DNA from: Trifolium pratense
Taxonomy: Eukaryota; Streptophyta; Magnoliopsida; Fabales; Fabaceae
Assembly: GCF_020283565.1 (NCBI RefSeq)
Contig: NC_060065.1
Coordinates: 39,110,409 to 39,174,408 of the forward strand
Reading direction: 5' to 3'
Length of the DNA stretch: 64,000 nucleotides
The position numbers and the translations under genes were made by a program. This document shows positions 45,566 through 56,653 of this stretch, one piece after another. Position 1 is the first letter of the stretch. Every line of letters begins with the position of its first letter. Below the pieces are notes generated by a model. It was not told the DNA's origin. It saw only the letters and a list, made by a program, of their open reading frames with translations, and did no database searches.

Positions 45566-47152
45566 GTTTTCTAACTTAGACCCTAGTTAGGTCTAAGTTA
45601 GCAAGGTGCACCTTTTCAATTGGACCAAAATACCCATTCTTTTTAATTAATTAACCAAAATACCCATCAATGGACGCGGATCCAGTGTCGCGCACGTACC
45701 GAAGGACCATGGTTACAGACCGTTGATTTCCATCAGACAGCCAAGATCTAATCTCATCAAGACTGTCTGATCAATCCGACAGCCCAGATCATCCTGATCC
45801 ATCAGATTCCATCGCGTGCGCCACACTGGATTACACCCTGGAGAGAGAAAAATTTGCTTTTTAAAAGTAGGACACGTGTCACACAATGGTTGGCTGGACG
45901 TGATTTTTGTTCATTTAATACTTTGAACTCAATTATTTCGTTGTAAATTAATTTTTTATTTTTTATTTTTTATACCAAAATTCATAATTTTTTTTTCTAC
46001 AAATAGAGACTTGGTTCGTTTGATTTGGACACCGAGAAAAAAATGCAATTTTTCACTACCTTAATCTCATTTTTTGTCTACTAAATACGTTACTTGTGTG
46101 TTATAATTTAACACGCACCACTCAACCAACTCACTGAAACCATTATACCAGGAAAATAGTAGATAATATTCTGGAACTTTTGGTATATTTTATGAAATTT
46201 TTGGAGACCTGAAACTATTTTTAGTTAATTAAATGAGATAAAACGGTAATTAAAAACTAGTGTTTGCTTCTGAAACCATTTTACTGGTAGAATGGTTGCA
46301 CATAGTTGTATTCTGAAACCATTTTACTGGTAGAATGGTTTCAATGAGTAATTTATTAATTGTGTTTGCTTCTGAAACCATTTATTTGGTACAATGGTTT
46401 CAGAGAGTTGTAATCTGAAACCATTTTGCTGGTAGAATGGTTTCAGTAAGTTGATTATTAGTTATTTGCTTCTGAAACCATTTAGCTTGTAGAATGGTTG
46501 CACATAGTTGTATTCTGAAACCATTTTACTGGTAGAATGGTTTCAGTGAGTAATTTATTAATTGTGTTTGCTTCTGAAACCATTTATCTGGTACAACGGT
46601 TTCAGAGAGTTGTAATCTGAAACCATTTTGCTGGTAGAATGGTTTCAGTGAGTTGATGTAAGGTAGTGAAAAATGAGATTAAGGTAGTGAAAAATTGGGT
46701 TTTTTTTTCTGTGTTCAAATCAAACGAACCAAGTCTCTATTTGTAGAGAAAAAAAAATTATGAATTTTGGTATAAAAAAAATAAATAAAAAATTAATTTA
46801 CAACGAAATAATTGAGTTCAAAGTATTAAATGGAAAAAAATCACGCTCAGCCAATCAGACAGCGACACGTGTCCTGCTTTTAAAAAGTAGATTCTTCTCT
46901 CTCCAGGCTGTAATCCAGTGTGGTGCACGCGCTGGAATCTGATGGATTCGGATGATCTGGACTGTCTGATTGATCAGACAGTCTTGATGAGATCAGATCT
47001 TGGCTGTCTGATGGAAATCAACGGCCTGTAACCATGGTACTGCGGTACGCGCGCGACACTGGATCCGCGTCCATTGATGGTAATTTGGTTAATTAATTAA
47101 AAAGAATGGGTATTTTGGTCCAACTGAAAAGGTGCACCTTGCTAACTTAGAC

Positions 47153-47154
<2 letters not shown>
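45563..47154. mobile_element. Foldback element, unit 2
   Basis: Same architecture and near-identical sequence to unit 1 (start-to-start spacing 1656 bp), with the right end again cut at CTAACTTAGACCC against an (AT)n tract. Core hairpins are at about 46265-46650. Confidence 0.9.

Positions 47155-47245
<91 letters not shown>
47155..47245. repeat. (AT)n tract between foldback units 2 and 3
   Basis: About 90 bp of pure AT dinucleotide. Confidence 0.97.
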
Positions 47246-47248
<3 letters not shown>

Positions 47249-48872
47249 GTTTTCTAACTTAGACCCTAGTTAGGTCTAAGTTAGCAAGGTGCACCTTTTC
47301 AATTGGACCAAAATACCCATTCTTTTTAATTAATTAACCAAAATACCCATCAATGGACGCGGATCCAGTGTCGCGCACGTACCGAAGGACCATGGTTACA
47401 GACCGTTGATTTCCATCAGACAGCCAAGATCTAATCTCATCAAGACTGTCTGATCAATCCGACAGCCCAGATCATCCTGATCCATCAGATTCCATCGCGT
47501 GCGCCACACTGGATTACACCCTGGAGAGAGAAAAATTTGCTTTTTAAAAGTAGGACACGTGTCACACAATGGTTGGCTGGACGTGATTTTTGTTCATTTA
47601 ATACTTTGAACTCAATTATTTCGTTGTAAATTAATTTTTTATTTTTTATTTTTTATACCAAAATTCATAATTTTTTTTTCTACAAATAGAGACTTGGTTC
47701 GTTTGATTTGGACACCGAGAAAAAAATGCAATTTTTCACTACCTTAATCTCATTTTTTGTCTACTAAATACGTTACTTGTGTGTTATAATTTAACACGCA
47801 CCACTCAACCAACTCACTGAAACCATTATACCAGGAAAATAGTAGATAATATTCTGGAACTTTTGGTATATTTTATGAAATTTTTGGAGACCTGAAACTA
47901 TTTTTAGTTAATTAAATGAGATAAAACGGTAATTAAAAACTAGTGTTTGCTTCTGAAACCATTTTACTGGTAGAATGGTTGCACATAGTTGTATTCTGAA
48001 ACCATTTTACTGGTAGAATGGTTTCAATGAGTAATTTATTAATTGTGTTTGCTTCTGAAACCATTTATCTGGTACAATGGTTTCAGAGAGTTGTAATCTG
48101 AAACCATTTTGCTGGTAGAATGGTTTCAGTAAGTTGATTATTAGTTATTTGCTTCTGAAACCATTTAGCTTGTAGAATGGTTGCACATAGTTGTATTCTG
48201 AAACCATTTTACTGGTAGAATGGTTTCAGTGAGTAATTTATTAATTGTGTTTGCTTCTGAAACCATTTATCTGGTACAATGGTTTCAGAGAGTTGTAATC
48301 TGAAACCATTTTGCTGGTAGAATGGTTTCAGTGAGTTGATGTAAGGTAGTGAAAAATGAGATTAAGGTAGTGAAAAATGAGATTAAGGTAGTGAAAAATT
48401 GGGTTTTTTTTTCTGTGTCCAAATGAAACGAACCAAGTCTCTATTTGTAGAGAGAAAAAAATTATGAATTTTGGTATAAAAAAAATAAATTAATTTACAA
48501 CGAAATAATTGAGTTCAAAGTATTAAATGGAAAAAAATAACGCCCAGCCGATCAGACAGCGACACGTGTCCTGCTTTTAAAAAGTAGATTCTTCTCTCTC
48601 CAGGGTGTAATCCAGTGTGGTGCACGCGCTGGAATCTGATGGATTCGGATGATCTGGGCTGTCTGATTGATCAGACAGTCTTGATGAGATCAGATCTTAG
48701 CTGTCTGATGGAAATCAACGGTTTGTAACCATGGTCCTGCGGTACGCGCGCGACACTTGATCCGCGTCCATTGATGGTAATTTGGTTAATTAATTAAAAA
48801 GAATGGGTATTTTTGTCAAACTGAAAAGGTGCACCTTGCTAACTTAGACCCAACTGGGTCTAAGTTAGCAGC

Positions 48873-48875
<3 letters not shown>
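47246..48875. mobile_element. Foldback element, unit 3 (complete right end)
   Basis: Left arm and core match unit 2 almost base for base. The right arm is slightly diverged and has an extra copy of the AAGGTAGTGAAAAATGAGAT phrase. Unlike units 1 and 2 it ends with the full terminal palindrome (CTTAGACCCAACTGGGTCTA...) and AGCCCCT before the next (AT)n. It may be the only unit with two intact ends. Confidence 0.9.

Positions 48876-48938
<63 letters not shown>
48876..48938. repeat. (AT)n tract right of foldback unit 3
   Basis: About 60 bp of AT dinucleotide. Confidence 0.97.
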
Positions 48939-48940
<2 letters not shown>

Positions 48941-49028
48941 CACATGAGGTAAACGGGTAACTCCGGTGGTTCTGTACAACATTGGCTACAACACTAATAT
49001 TAGCAATAGTGTATACATGATCCTCTTT

Positions 49029-49120
49029 GTGATGTGACGTATATTATATGTTAAATGTTTTCTCTTTCGACCCTTGTGATGTGACGTATATTATATGTTA
49101 AATGTTTTCTCTTTCGACCC
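49029..49120. repeat. 46-bp tandem duplication
   Basis: TGTGATGTGACGTATATTAT through CTCTTTCGACCC is present twice in direct tandem (starts 49029 and 49075). Confidence 0.9.
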
Positions 49121-49149
49121 AGGCGATTCTTTTATACCCCTAATATTTT

Positions 49150-49300
49150 AATTTTGCCTTGTAGAAAAATTCGGTTCGCAGAAACCGAATTTTTTCTAGT
49201 GAAAATTCAGAGTAAATTTTGGTTTTTAGAAACCGAAATTTTTTTTCAAGGCAAAAAACAATTCGGTTTCTAGAAACCGAAGTTTTTTTCAAGTGCAAAA
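49150..49300. repeat. Cluster of CGGTTTCTAGAAACCG-type palindromes
   Basis: Three palindromic blocks of about 20 bp occur near 49169-49189, 49218-49237 and 49261-49281, each pairing (T)CGGTTT with AAACCGA. The flanks TTTTATACCCC and GGAATAAAAGAAACACGGGG resemble 37870-37960, so these may be two copies of one repeat family. Confidence 0.6.
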
Positions 49301-49419
49301 TTGGAAATTCAGAGGAATAAAAGAAACACGGGGTCGAAAGAGAAAACATCTATATGTTAATCTAACAATAACAAGTGACACATATATAATGACTTAATGA
49401 GCGACACATCTATTACTAA

Positions 49420-49800
49420 TCTATTATATTAAAATTGATTACCACAAAAATTACTAATTTATCTTTATTATTTTTAGTTATGTTGCAAGTTTTATATCCT
49501 TCATTGTAATATCACCAAAAAAATATAAAAATAAATAAATATAGAAAGATGATATGCTTAAAAATACGAAAAAAAATATAGTATAGATAGAACAAAATAG
49601 AACAATCTATACATAAAAATAGGAAAAAAACAATAAAAAAATTATAGAAAGTTTAGTCAAGAAAAAAAATATAGAAAAAATAATAAAAAACCACATAAAA
49701 ATAGGAATATAAAAATAATAATAAAATAAAAACAATACTCTATATAAAAAAAGCAACATAACAATATTTTTATAAACAAAAAAAGAAACAAACAAATTTA
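49420..49800 (+). mobile_element. Helitron 5' terminal segment
   Basis: TCTATTATATTAAAATTGAT starts after an A at 49419. It is followed by GATTACCACAAAAATTACTA and a long A-rich stretch that recurs at 61858-61985 (plus) and about 62500-62868 (minus). A|TC followed by an AT-rich start fits a Helitron 5' end. Its matching 3' end could be the CTAG at 61510, but this is an inference. Confidence 0.5.
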
Positions 49801-49856
49801 TTTTATAAACGAAACATAAACAATATTAATACAAAGTTTACTACTAACCAATAATA

Positions 49857-51185
49857 ATCTACAATATATTAAAAGAAGATACATATGAAATCACCAATTT
49901 GCCCCTATTTCATTTTTTGACACATAATCATTTTCAAGGGTATTTTGTGTCTTTATTAAAAAAAGTTAGTAGAAAAATGCTAAAAAATTTCTGACATTTC
50001 TCAGCAGAATTTGAGCCCTTAACCTTTTAGTTACACTCCTTATTATATTTACCACTAAGCCATATGAATTAATTTGTTATATTTTTGGAACCATCTACAA
50101 TATATTAAAAGAAGATACATATGAAATCACCAATTTTCCCCTATTTCATTTTTTGACACGTAATCATTTTCAAGGGTATTTTGTGTCTTTATTAAAAAAA
50201 GTTAGTAGAAAAATGCTAAAACATTTCTAACATTTCTCAACAGGATTTGAACCCTTAACCTTTTAGTTACACTTCTTATTATATTTACTACTAAGCCATA
50301 TGAATTAATTTGTTATATTTTTGGAACCAATATGAGTTAAATACCCAATTATAACCATAAAACTCCACTTTATTTGTTACTTCTCCCATGATTTTTTTTT
50401 TATCTAAAACTCCAATTTTTTGTATGTAACCCAAATTCAAATTACCTCATTTTATACAAATTCAATTTTTTTATTAAACAAAAATCAATTAACTGGGCAT
50501 CGATAAATCCTATACAATCTACTATATAGGCGAATTAATATATGCGGTATTAATTTTCTTTTACTTACTCAATTTAAAATGTTTCTTTACCTTAAAAAAT
50601 AAAATAAATAACATATAGAAATCCACAAAAAATTAATAATTATGACCGATGAATGAATATAATGACACATCTACGATATATGAAAAGAAGATACATATTT
50701 TTTTTGAAGGAAAAAAAGAAGATACATATCAATTAACTGGGCATCGATAAATCCGATACAATCTACTATATAGGCGAATTAATATATGCAGTATTAATTT
50801 TGTTTTGCTTACTCAATTTAAAACGTTTCTTTACCTTAAAAAAAATAAAATAAATAACATATAGAAATCTGCATAAAATTAATAATTATGACCGATGAAT
50901 GAATATAATGACACATCTACAATATATGAAAAGAAGATACTTTTTTTTTTGAAGGAAAAAAGAAGATACATATGAAGTCACCAATTTGCCCTTAACCTTT
51001 TAGTTACACTCCTTATTATATTTATCACTAAGCCATATGAATTAATTTGTTATATTTTTGGAACCATCTACAATATATCTACAATATATTAGAAGAAGAT
51101 ACATATGAAATCACCAATTTGCCCCTATTTCATTTTTTGACACATAATCATTTTCAAGGGTATTTTGTGTCTTTATTAAAAAAAG
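49857..51185 (+). repeat. Higher-order repeat of Helitron-like 5' ends, left part
   Basis: Two units of about 238 bp start with TCTACAATATATTAAAAGAA (49858 and 50095). They are followed by two units of about 244 bp that begin around TCAATTAACTGGGCATCGAT (50485 and 50729), and then the cycle starts again at about 51066. Each unit repeats GAAGATACATATGAAATCAC. Starts of the form (A)TCTAC... resemble Helitron 5' ends. No coding sequence. Confidence 0.75.
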
Positions 51186-53289
51186 TGTAACGACCCAATT
51201 TTCATATTATTATTTTTATGTGTTAAAATATTTTATTTAACGTGGAATTTTAATTAAGTTAATAACTAGAGTTATTTATCGAGTACTTTAGTTATTAAGC
51301 GAGTAGAGGGAGAGTTAACGTGTTATTGGGCCAAGCCAATTGGGCTTGAGGCCCAATGGGCCTTGTGTGTGTGAGGGGCGCCCATATGGCCTAGGGGAAG
51401 GGAGAAACATTTCATTTTTCTCATATTCTTGTGAGAAAGAGAGGAAGAAGAGGAGAGCTTGGGAGCTAGAGCAAGGGGAGAGCTAGGGATTCGAGATCTT
51501 CGTCGTGTTTTCTTCGAATCCAGGTAAGAGAGTAGATTTCATATTCGTGGGTGACTCGAGGAAGGGGAGAATGTCGATTTCTCCTCACCCGAACTTCCTC
51601 CACCCCATTTTCGTTTTAGCTTAGAACGGATTTTCTTGATGAAAATCGTTCCTAAGGTTCTTAATATGTTTAACATGCTTTTAACATGATTAATGAACGG
51701 ATTTAATGATTAAAAAACGAGTTTATGAAAGATTAAACTCAAGAACTTTGTGTTCTTGAGAGTTTTGAGTAAAAGTGTTAAATCTCTACTTTTTCGTAGT
51801 AAAAATGGTAGATCGGTGAAATGAACCGTCCTTTTGTGTTTAGATATGTTTGTAGCACTTGAATACAAACTCTTTTGGGATTTATAACATGAAAAATGGG
51901 ATTTTTGGGCGTTTTTGTGTAGAAAACGCATGTTTTTCCGCCTCAGGCACAATAATTTCCGCCTGAAACGGAAGAGCAGTGAGCAGCCAACCTTTCAGAT
52001 GTTTCTGCGCCTCAAACGTAAATTTTTGCGCCTCAGGCGTAAACTTCCGCCTCAAACGTAAAAATTTCCGCCCCAGGCGGAAATGCTGCAGATTTCACCA
52101 ATTTTTCATCTGTTATCTTCCTTTGCATGTATTTTCAATCAGTGTCTTATTCTTACATGATTGTTGATGCTTGTTGATGCTTATAACGATTGTTAATCAT
52201 GTATGAAGTATAAATGAAGTATATTAAGGTGTTAATCAACTTAATAAAGAAGGATATTAGAATTATGTTATTCTAATAAAGACGGATATTAAGGTATTGA
52301 TTATCTTAATAAAGACGGACGTTGGATAGTGTTCCACGTTATTGTTGACGGGATATATGCCAAAATTGTTGATGAATATATTCATGAGTTTGAGTGCATG
52401 CATCATGAATATTTAGGGATATTGGCTTGTCCAATAAAGAAGGATATCGAACTATATTTGTTTGATAAAGACGGATATCGGAGGTGAAATACTCTGATAA
52501 AGACGATGGTACCACATGCATTAGAGGTGTCTAGAGGACATAACATGAATGTGAAGCATTAGATTGCATTAGGGATTATGTGTGCATTTTATAATAAATG
52601 ATGTTTGACACATACTTGGTAAATGTTGATTGTTAATCCGTATGTGAGGAGCAGAGTCCGTCATGACTATAAAATGAACAACGCAGGGTCCGTCATGACC
52701 ATAATCTGAACAATGTATTTGTTGATGTTTTGGTATTGTCCGAGACGACGTGAAACTATATGTTTGGTGTATTTTGTGGATGATTGATTAGGTGATAAAT
52801 GAAGTATATGCATGATATATGAATATGCATGAATGATGGTGATGTATATGTATAATGTATGATTATGCATGTTTTTATGAAGAAGTGTTTAAGTACCATT
52901 TACTTACACTTGTATATTTTGAGTATGTTATCTAACTCTCTTTTATGTGTTATGTGCTGGACCGTTGGGGGTCCAGATTTACAGGTTTTGTGGTATTCGA
53001 TGTCGAGTCGTCGGTGAAGCTCTGCTCTGATTGTGACACGGGAAAAGGGGTTTTATATGTATATAGAGTCTCCTTATCTAGGTTGTTTTGTATAGCTAAT
53101 AAATACATTAGTTGATTTAACATTTGTATAAACAAGTATTTTTACTAATTAACTACATTAGTATTATTTTGGTAGAGGAGTGTAATACTCGAACCGACAT
53201 TCAATAAATTAAATGTGATTTTCCGTTGCGTATTTTGAAAAAGATTTTACTAAGGTAGAAATATATAAATAATGGGTTTGGGTGTTACA
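51186..53289 (+). repeat. 5' LTR
   Basis: The ends are TGTAACGACC and GGGTGTTACA. The LTR contains a 51940-52090 block of palindromic CCGCCTCAGGCG-like repeats and a 52245-52510 block with six copies of an AATAAAGACGGATATT-like phrase. The usual U3/R/U5 borders cannot be placed with confidence. Confidence 0.95.
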
Positions 53290-56200
53290 ATTGGTATCAG
53301 AGCCCCGTTGTCTTCGGACTGTGTGGGTTATGTGTCGATCAGAGCAGGTCTGTGCAGTCAGACCAAGTGAGTGTTGTGTGTCAGTCGTGTTTGTCTAACA
53401 ATATTGTTGTGTTTGTTTTGTGAAATCATTCATGTTGTTTATTTAGGAACTATGAGTGGTGTGAATTGGATTAATAGATCCATTGTTTTGTTGAGTAATG
53501 GTGTGAGTGCTATACTCCTATGTTTATAATAGTTGTATATGCGTAGAGTTTAACCTTTTTGTAGTTTAAACTTGATGGATTGATGCTTATTGCTAATTGT
53601 TGATGATCCGGCATGATGTAAAACTGCATGTGACGATCCGGCATGATATAAAACTGCATGTGGTAATGATTTGAAATAATTTTAAAAACTAATATTATTT
53701 CTTGAAGATTTTGATGAAAATATAGAGTTATTTTCTTTTGGGTGAGTGAAAATTAATTTTCAAAATGGTGAGAAGAGTAGGATATTAATGTGTCCTGATA
53801 TGTGTTTGTTATATGTTTGTTTATAACATGTGCTAGATGATTACTAGGCATTTGAATTGCTATGCGTTTTATGAGTAAAAACATGAAGATCTCATAATTC
53901 TATGTTGTGATTGTTGATGCATGATTCTAATTGTGCTTTCAAGTCTATAATGATGTTATATGCTTGATGTTTTGGATTTTGTGGATTAGTGAGTCGAGAA
54001 AACGAGAGTTTAGTGAGCGTAAGTTCAAAACCGTAGCAGAGCACCCAGATTTTTGGATGTGCTCGCTAGGCGAAGAATGAACCTCGCTGAGTCTCGCTAA
54101 GTCTTGCTAAATCCTGTGAATGTTTTTGACTTGTCTCGCCGGGAGCTCGCTAGCTTTTGCTAAGCGAGGGAGCCAGACAAGAAATTTATTTTGTTGACGT
54201 CTTGTTCTGAGTTGATTGAATGTGAGTATGAATTATTGCTATGCAATGTTCATTTTTCTTGTGTTGTTTTGATTTCCTAACTTTGAGAAGTGAGGGAAGT
54301 ATAGGTCACTTGAATGCTTGCATGAATTTGTGTTAGTGTTTAGGTATCGTGGGTTAAGTTTTGTCCCCTGTATGCGACATGCGTATAAACGATGTCGATA
54401 CTAGTTTCTTCTTAGGAATAATATGTTTAGAGACGATAGAACCGTTAGGTGTGAGCACCAGAAGTTCTAGTGGAAGAGTGTAGGTGGGTTTGAGATAAGT
54501 GGGGGAGAAGGTTATATCCCTCCGAGATGTTTCGATCGTGAGAAGATGAGATGAGTAGAGATGTTCTTGAAGCGGAATATTCAGGAATAGGTGACGTTGT
54601 TTGAAGTGGAATGAATGGGAGCAACAAGTTGTGAGAAACTACTAGAAGAGAAGTTGTCGGGCCAAGTGTTTCGCCGTGGGGCGTTAGTGAGATTGGTTAA
54701 GTAAGATGAAGAGCATTCGGGACGATCAAGGATCGTGTGTTACACTAGAAGTATGGATATATGGTTTGTGTGGAGCGAAGTTGAAGTACCTATTCGATTA
54801 GAAGAAGTTGAATATGTAGAAGTGGAAGTGATTAGGATTCTTGAGAGGTGATGATTTTGAAGTAAGTTGTCATCCAAGGGGATTGGATGTTGTACCGGAT
54901 GTTGGAGTAAGAAGCTTTATGTGAGTCGTGCATATGGTAGTAGGATGAATTGGTTGAACAATTTGGAGTTCTAAGTCTAGTGTGTGGAGTGACTTTCGGA
55001 AGAGATTTGAGAAGCTTAGAGAAAGAGATGTGAAGATTAGTGAACCGTTGGTGTTAATTAATCGATGAAGGGAAGTAGGTTTTAAAGTAAATGAGAATGG
55101 AATTGAGAAATATCATAATAGGATTGGTATGTTTGTTGAATCGTTGGAAGTGAGGATTGTATGAGTAGTCGAGTTTATTCGAAGATGGAAGTAGGATAAC
55201 AATTCGAAAGATTTTGTGAGAGGCTTGCCGAAGAAAGGGTAATTGGATTTGGATAATGACAGGGCAATTTGTGTCGAAGTTGAATGAGATCCTAGAAGTG
55301 GAGATGAAGCTAAAAGAGAGGTATTATTTTTGAATGATGAAGAATAAGAAAGTTAGCCGTTGGAGAACGTGTTGAGAGTGAGTAATAGGAGGTCATGTTG
55401 GAAGTGACTTGTGTTAGGTGAGAGTTTGCGAAAAGGATTACCGCACATATGAGTAGATGTTGTGTTTGAGCACATATAGTAAGGAGTTGAAGGTGATGCC
55501 TAAGGTAAGTATCGGAGAGCATTTTGTAGTGCCCAAAAGATAAGAGTGAGTAAGTATTTGCTAAGGAAATTTGGATTTATGGAATACGAAAGTCGGTGGA
55601 GACTAGTGTTGTTAGATGCATCGTGGATGTTGATGTGGTATGGTCACAATCGGTGACAATGAAGTAAAAGATTTTAAATTGTTTCATCATGGATGATGGG
55701 ACGGTAGTGATTTGGTGAATAAACTTAAGATGTATTTTGGACGAGAATCTTTAGAAATTTTCTAGAAATGTCATGTTGGGAGTAGACAAGGAGTCATTAG
55801 TAAGAATACTAAGACAAAGGTTGATTAGAATTTAATGGATGGGATTAGATCGTATGACTAGTATTTGGAGCTTTGTGGATTTAATTCAAGAGTTTGATTT
55901 TGGAATCAACGAGATAGAAGTTATGATTGTTTGGAGAACCAATTTTAGGCAGTGGGCTAATTTGGAAGTAGCGAATTACTAAAAGATTAAGAAGTGGTAT
56001 TGGAAAATGTTTGCGTTAAGGAATGCAAATATTGGTTGAGAGATTACTTGGGAACAGAGTAGTCGTATTGGATTCGACTCAATGTGAGAAAAGGAATTTG
56101 ACGGTTAGAGACGGTAGTTTTTAGCATGTGTCAATGAAGTTTGAGAATGTTGGTCATCAAGTGATTGTTGGAATTGAATTATCGAGTGATATGTTGGAAT

Positions 56201-56653
56201 AAGATTCGAATATGAATAAGTGATGTAACACGGTTAAGTGATTCATGAGGGAATCAAAGATTTAGGATTTGTGGAGTTGTGGAGTATTCCACGGGAGTAC
56301 CTTTTCGGAGTGTGTTCAATTGGTTGTACCAGTTTTAGGGTAACGTTGTGAGGTCGTAGAATATGAATCTATGGATGTTTCGTGCGGAGTGGACGTTTTA
56401 GCGGTTTGATAAGAATGTTTTGTGCCGATATCATGATTGTTGAATATTTATCGACAAATTGAGGAACTGGCCGTCCTTGATCTCTTGTTGATAAATGGAC
56501 AAAAATTGTGTTGGATGGGATAAATTAATTTTGTCAAACTTGGTAATGTGCAGTGTTTTGAACGTTTCGTTGGAGGGTCGGATACAGGAGTTATCCGGAG
56601 TTGTTTTAGTAGCGTAATTTTCGAGGGCGAAAATCCTTTAAGTAGGGGAGAGT
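53290..56653 (+). other. Internal domain of the LARD-like element, non-coding
   Basis: The longest frames are under 75 codons and none resembles gag, protease, reverse transcriptase, RNase H or integrase. 53602-53662 carries a near-tandem duplicate of GATCCGGCATGAT(G/A)TAAAAC. 54060-54160 has several CTCGCTAAG/CTCGCTAGGCGA phrases. The GA-rich purine bias over 54400-56000 suggests decayed coding DNA, but no motif survives. Confidence 0.7.

Noticed and set aside
45097..46942. Identical 60-codon frames at 45097 and 46760
   Set aside because: Identity comes from the duplicated foldback arms; there is no codon structure or domain.
51710..53135. Small minus-strand frames in the LTR and their copies at 57178-58603
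   Set aside because: They recur only because the two LTRs are near-identical and have no gene features.
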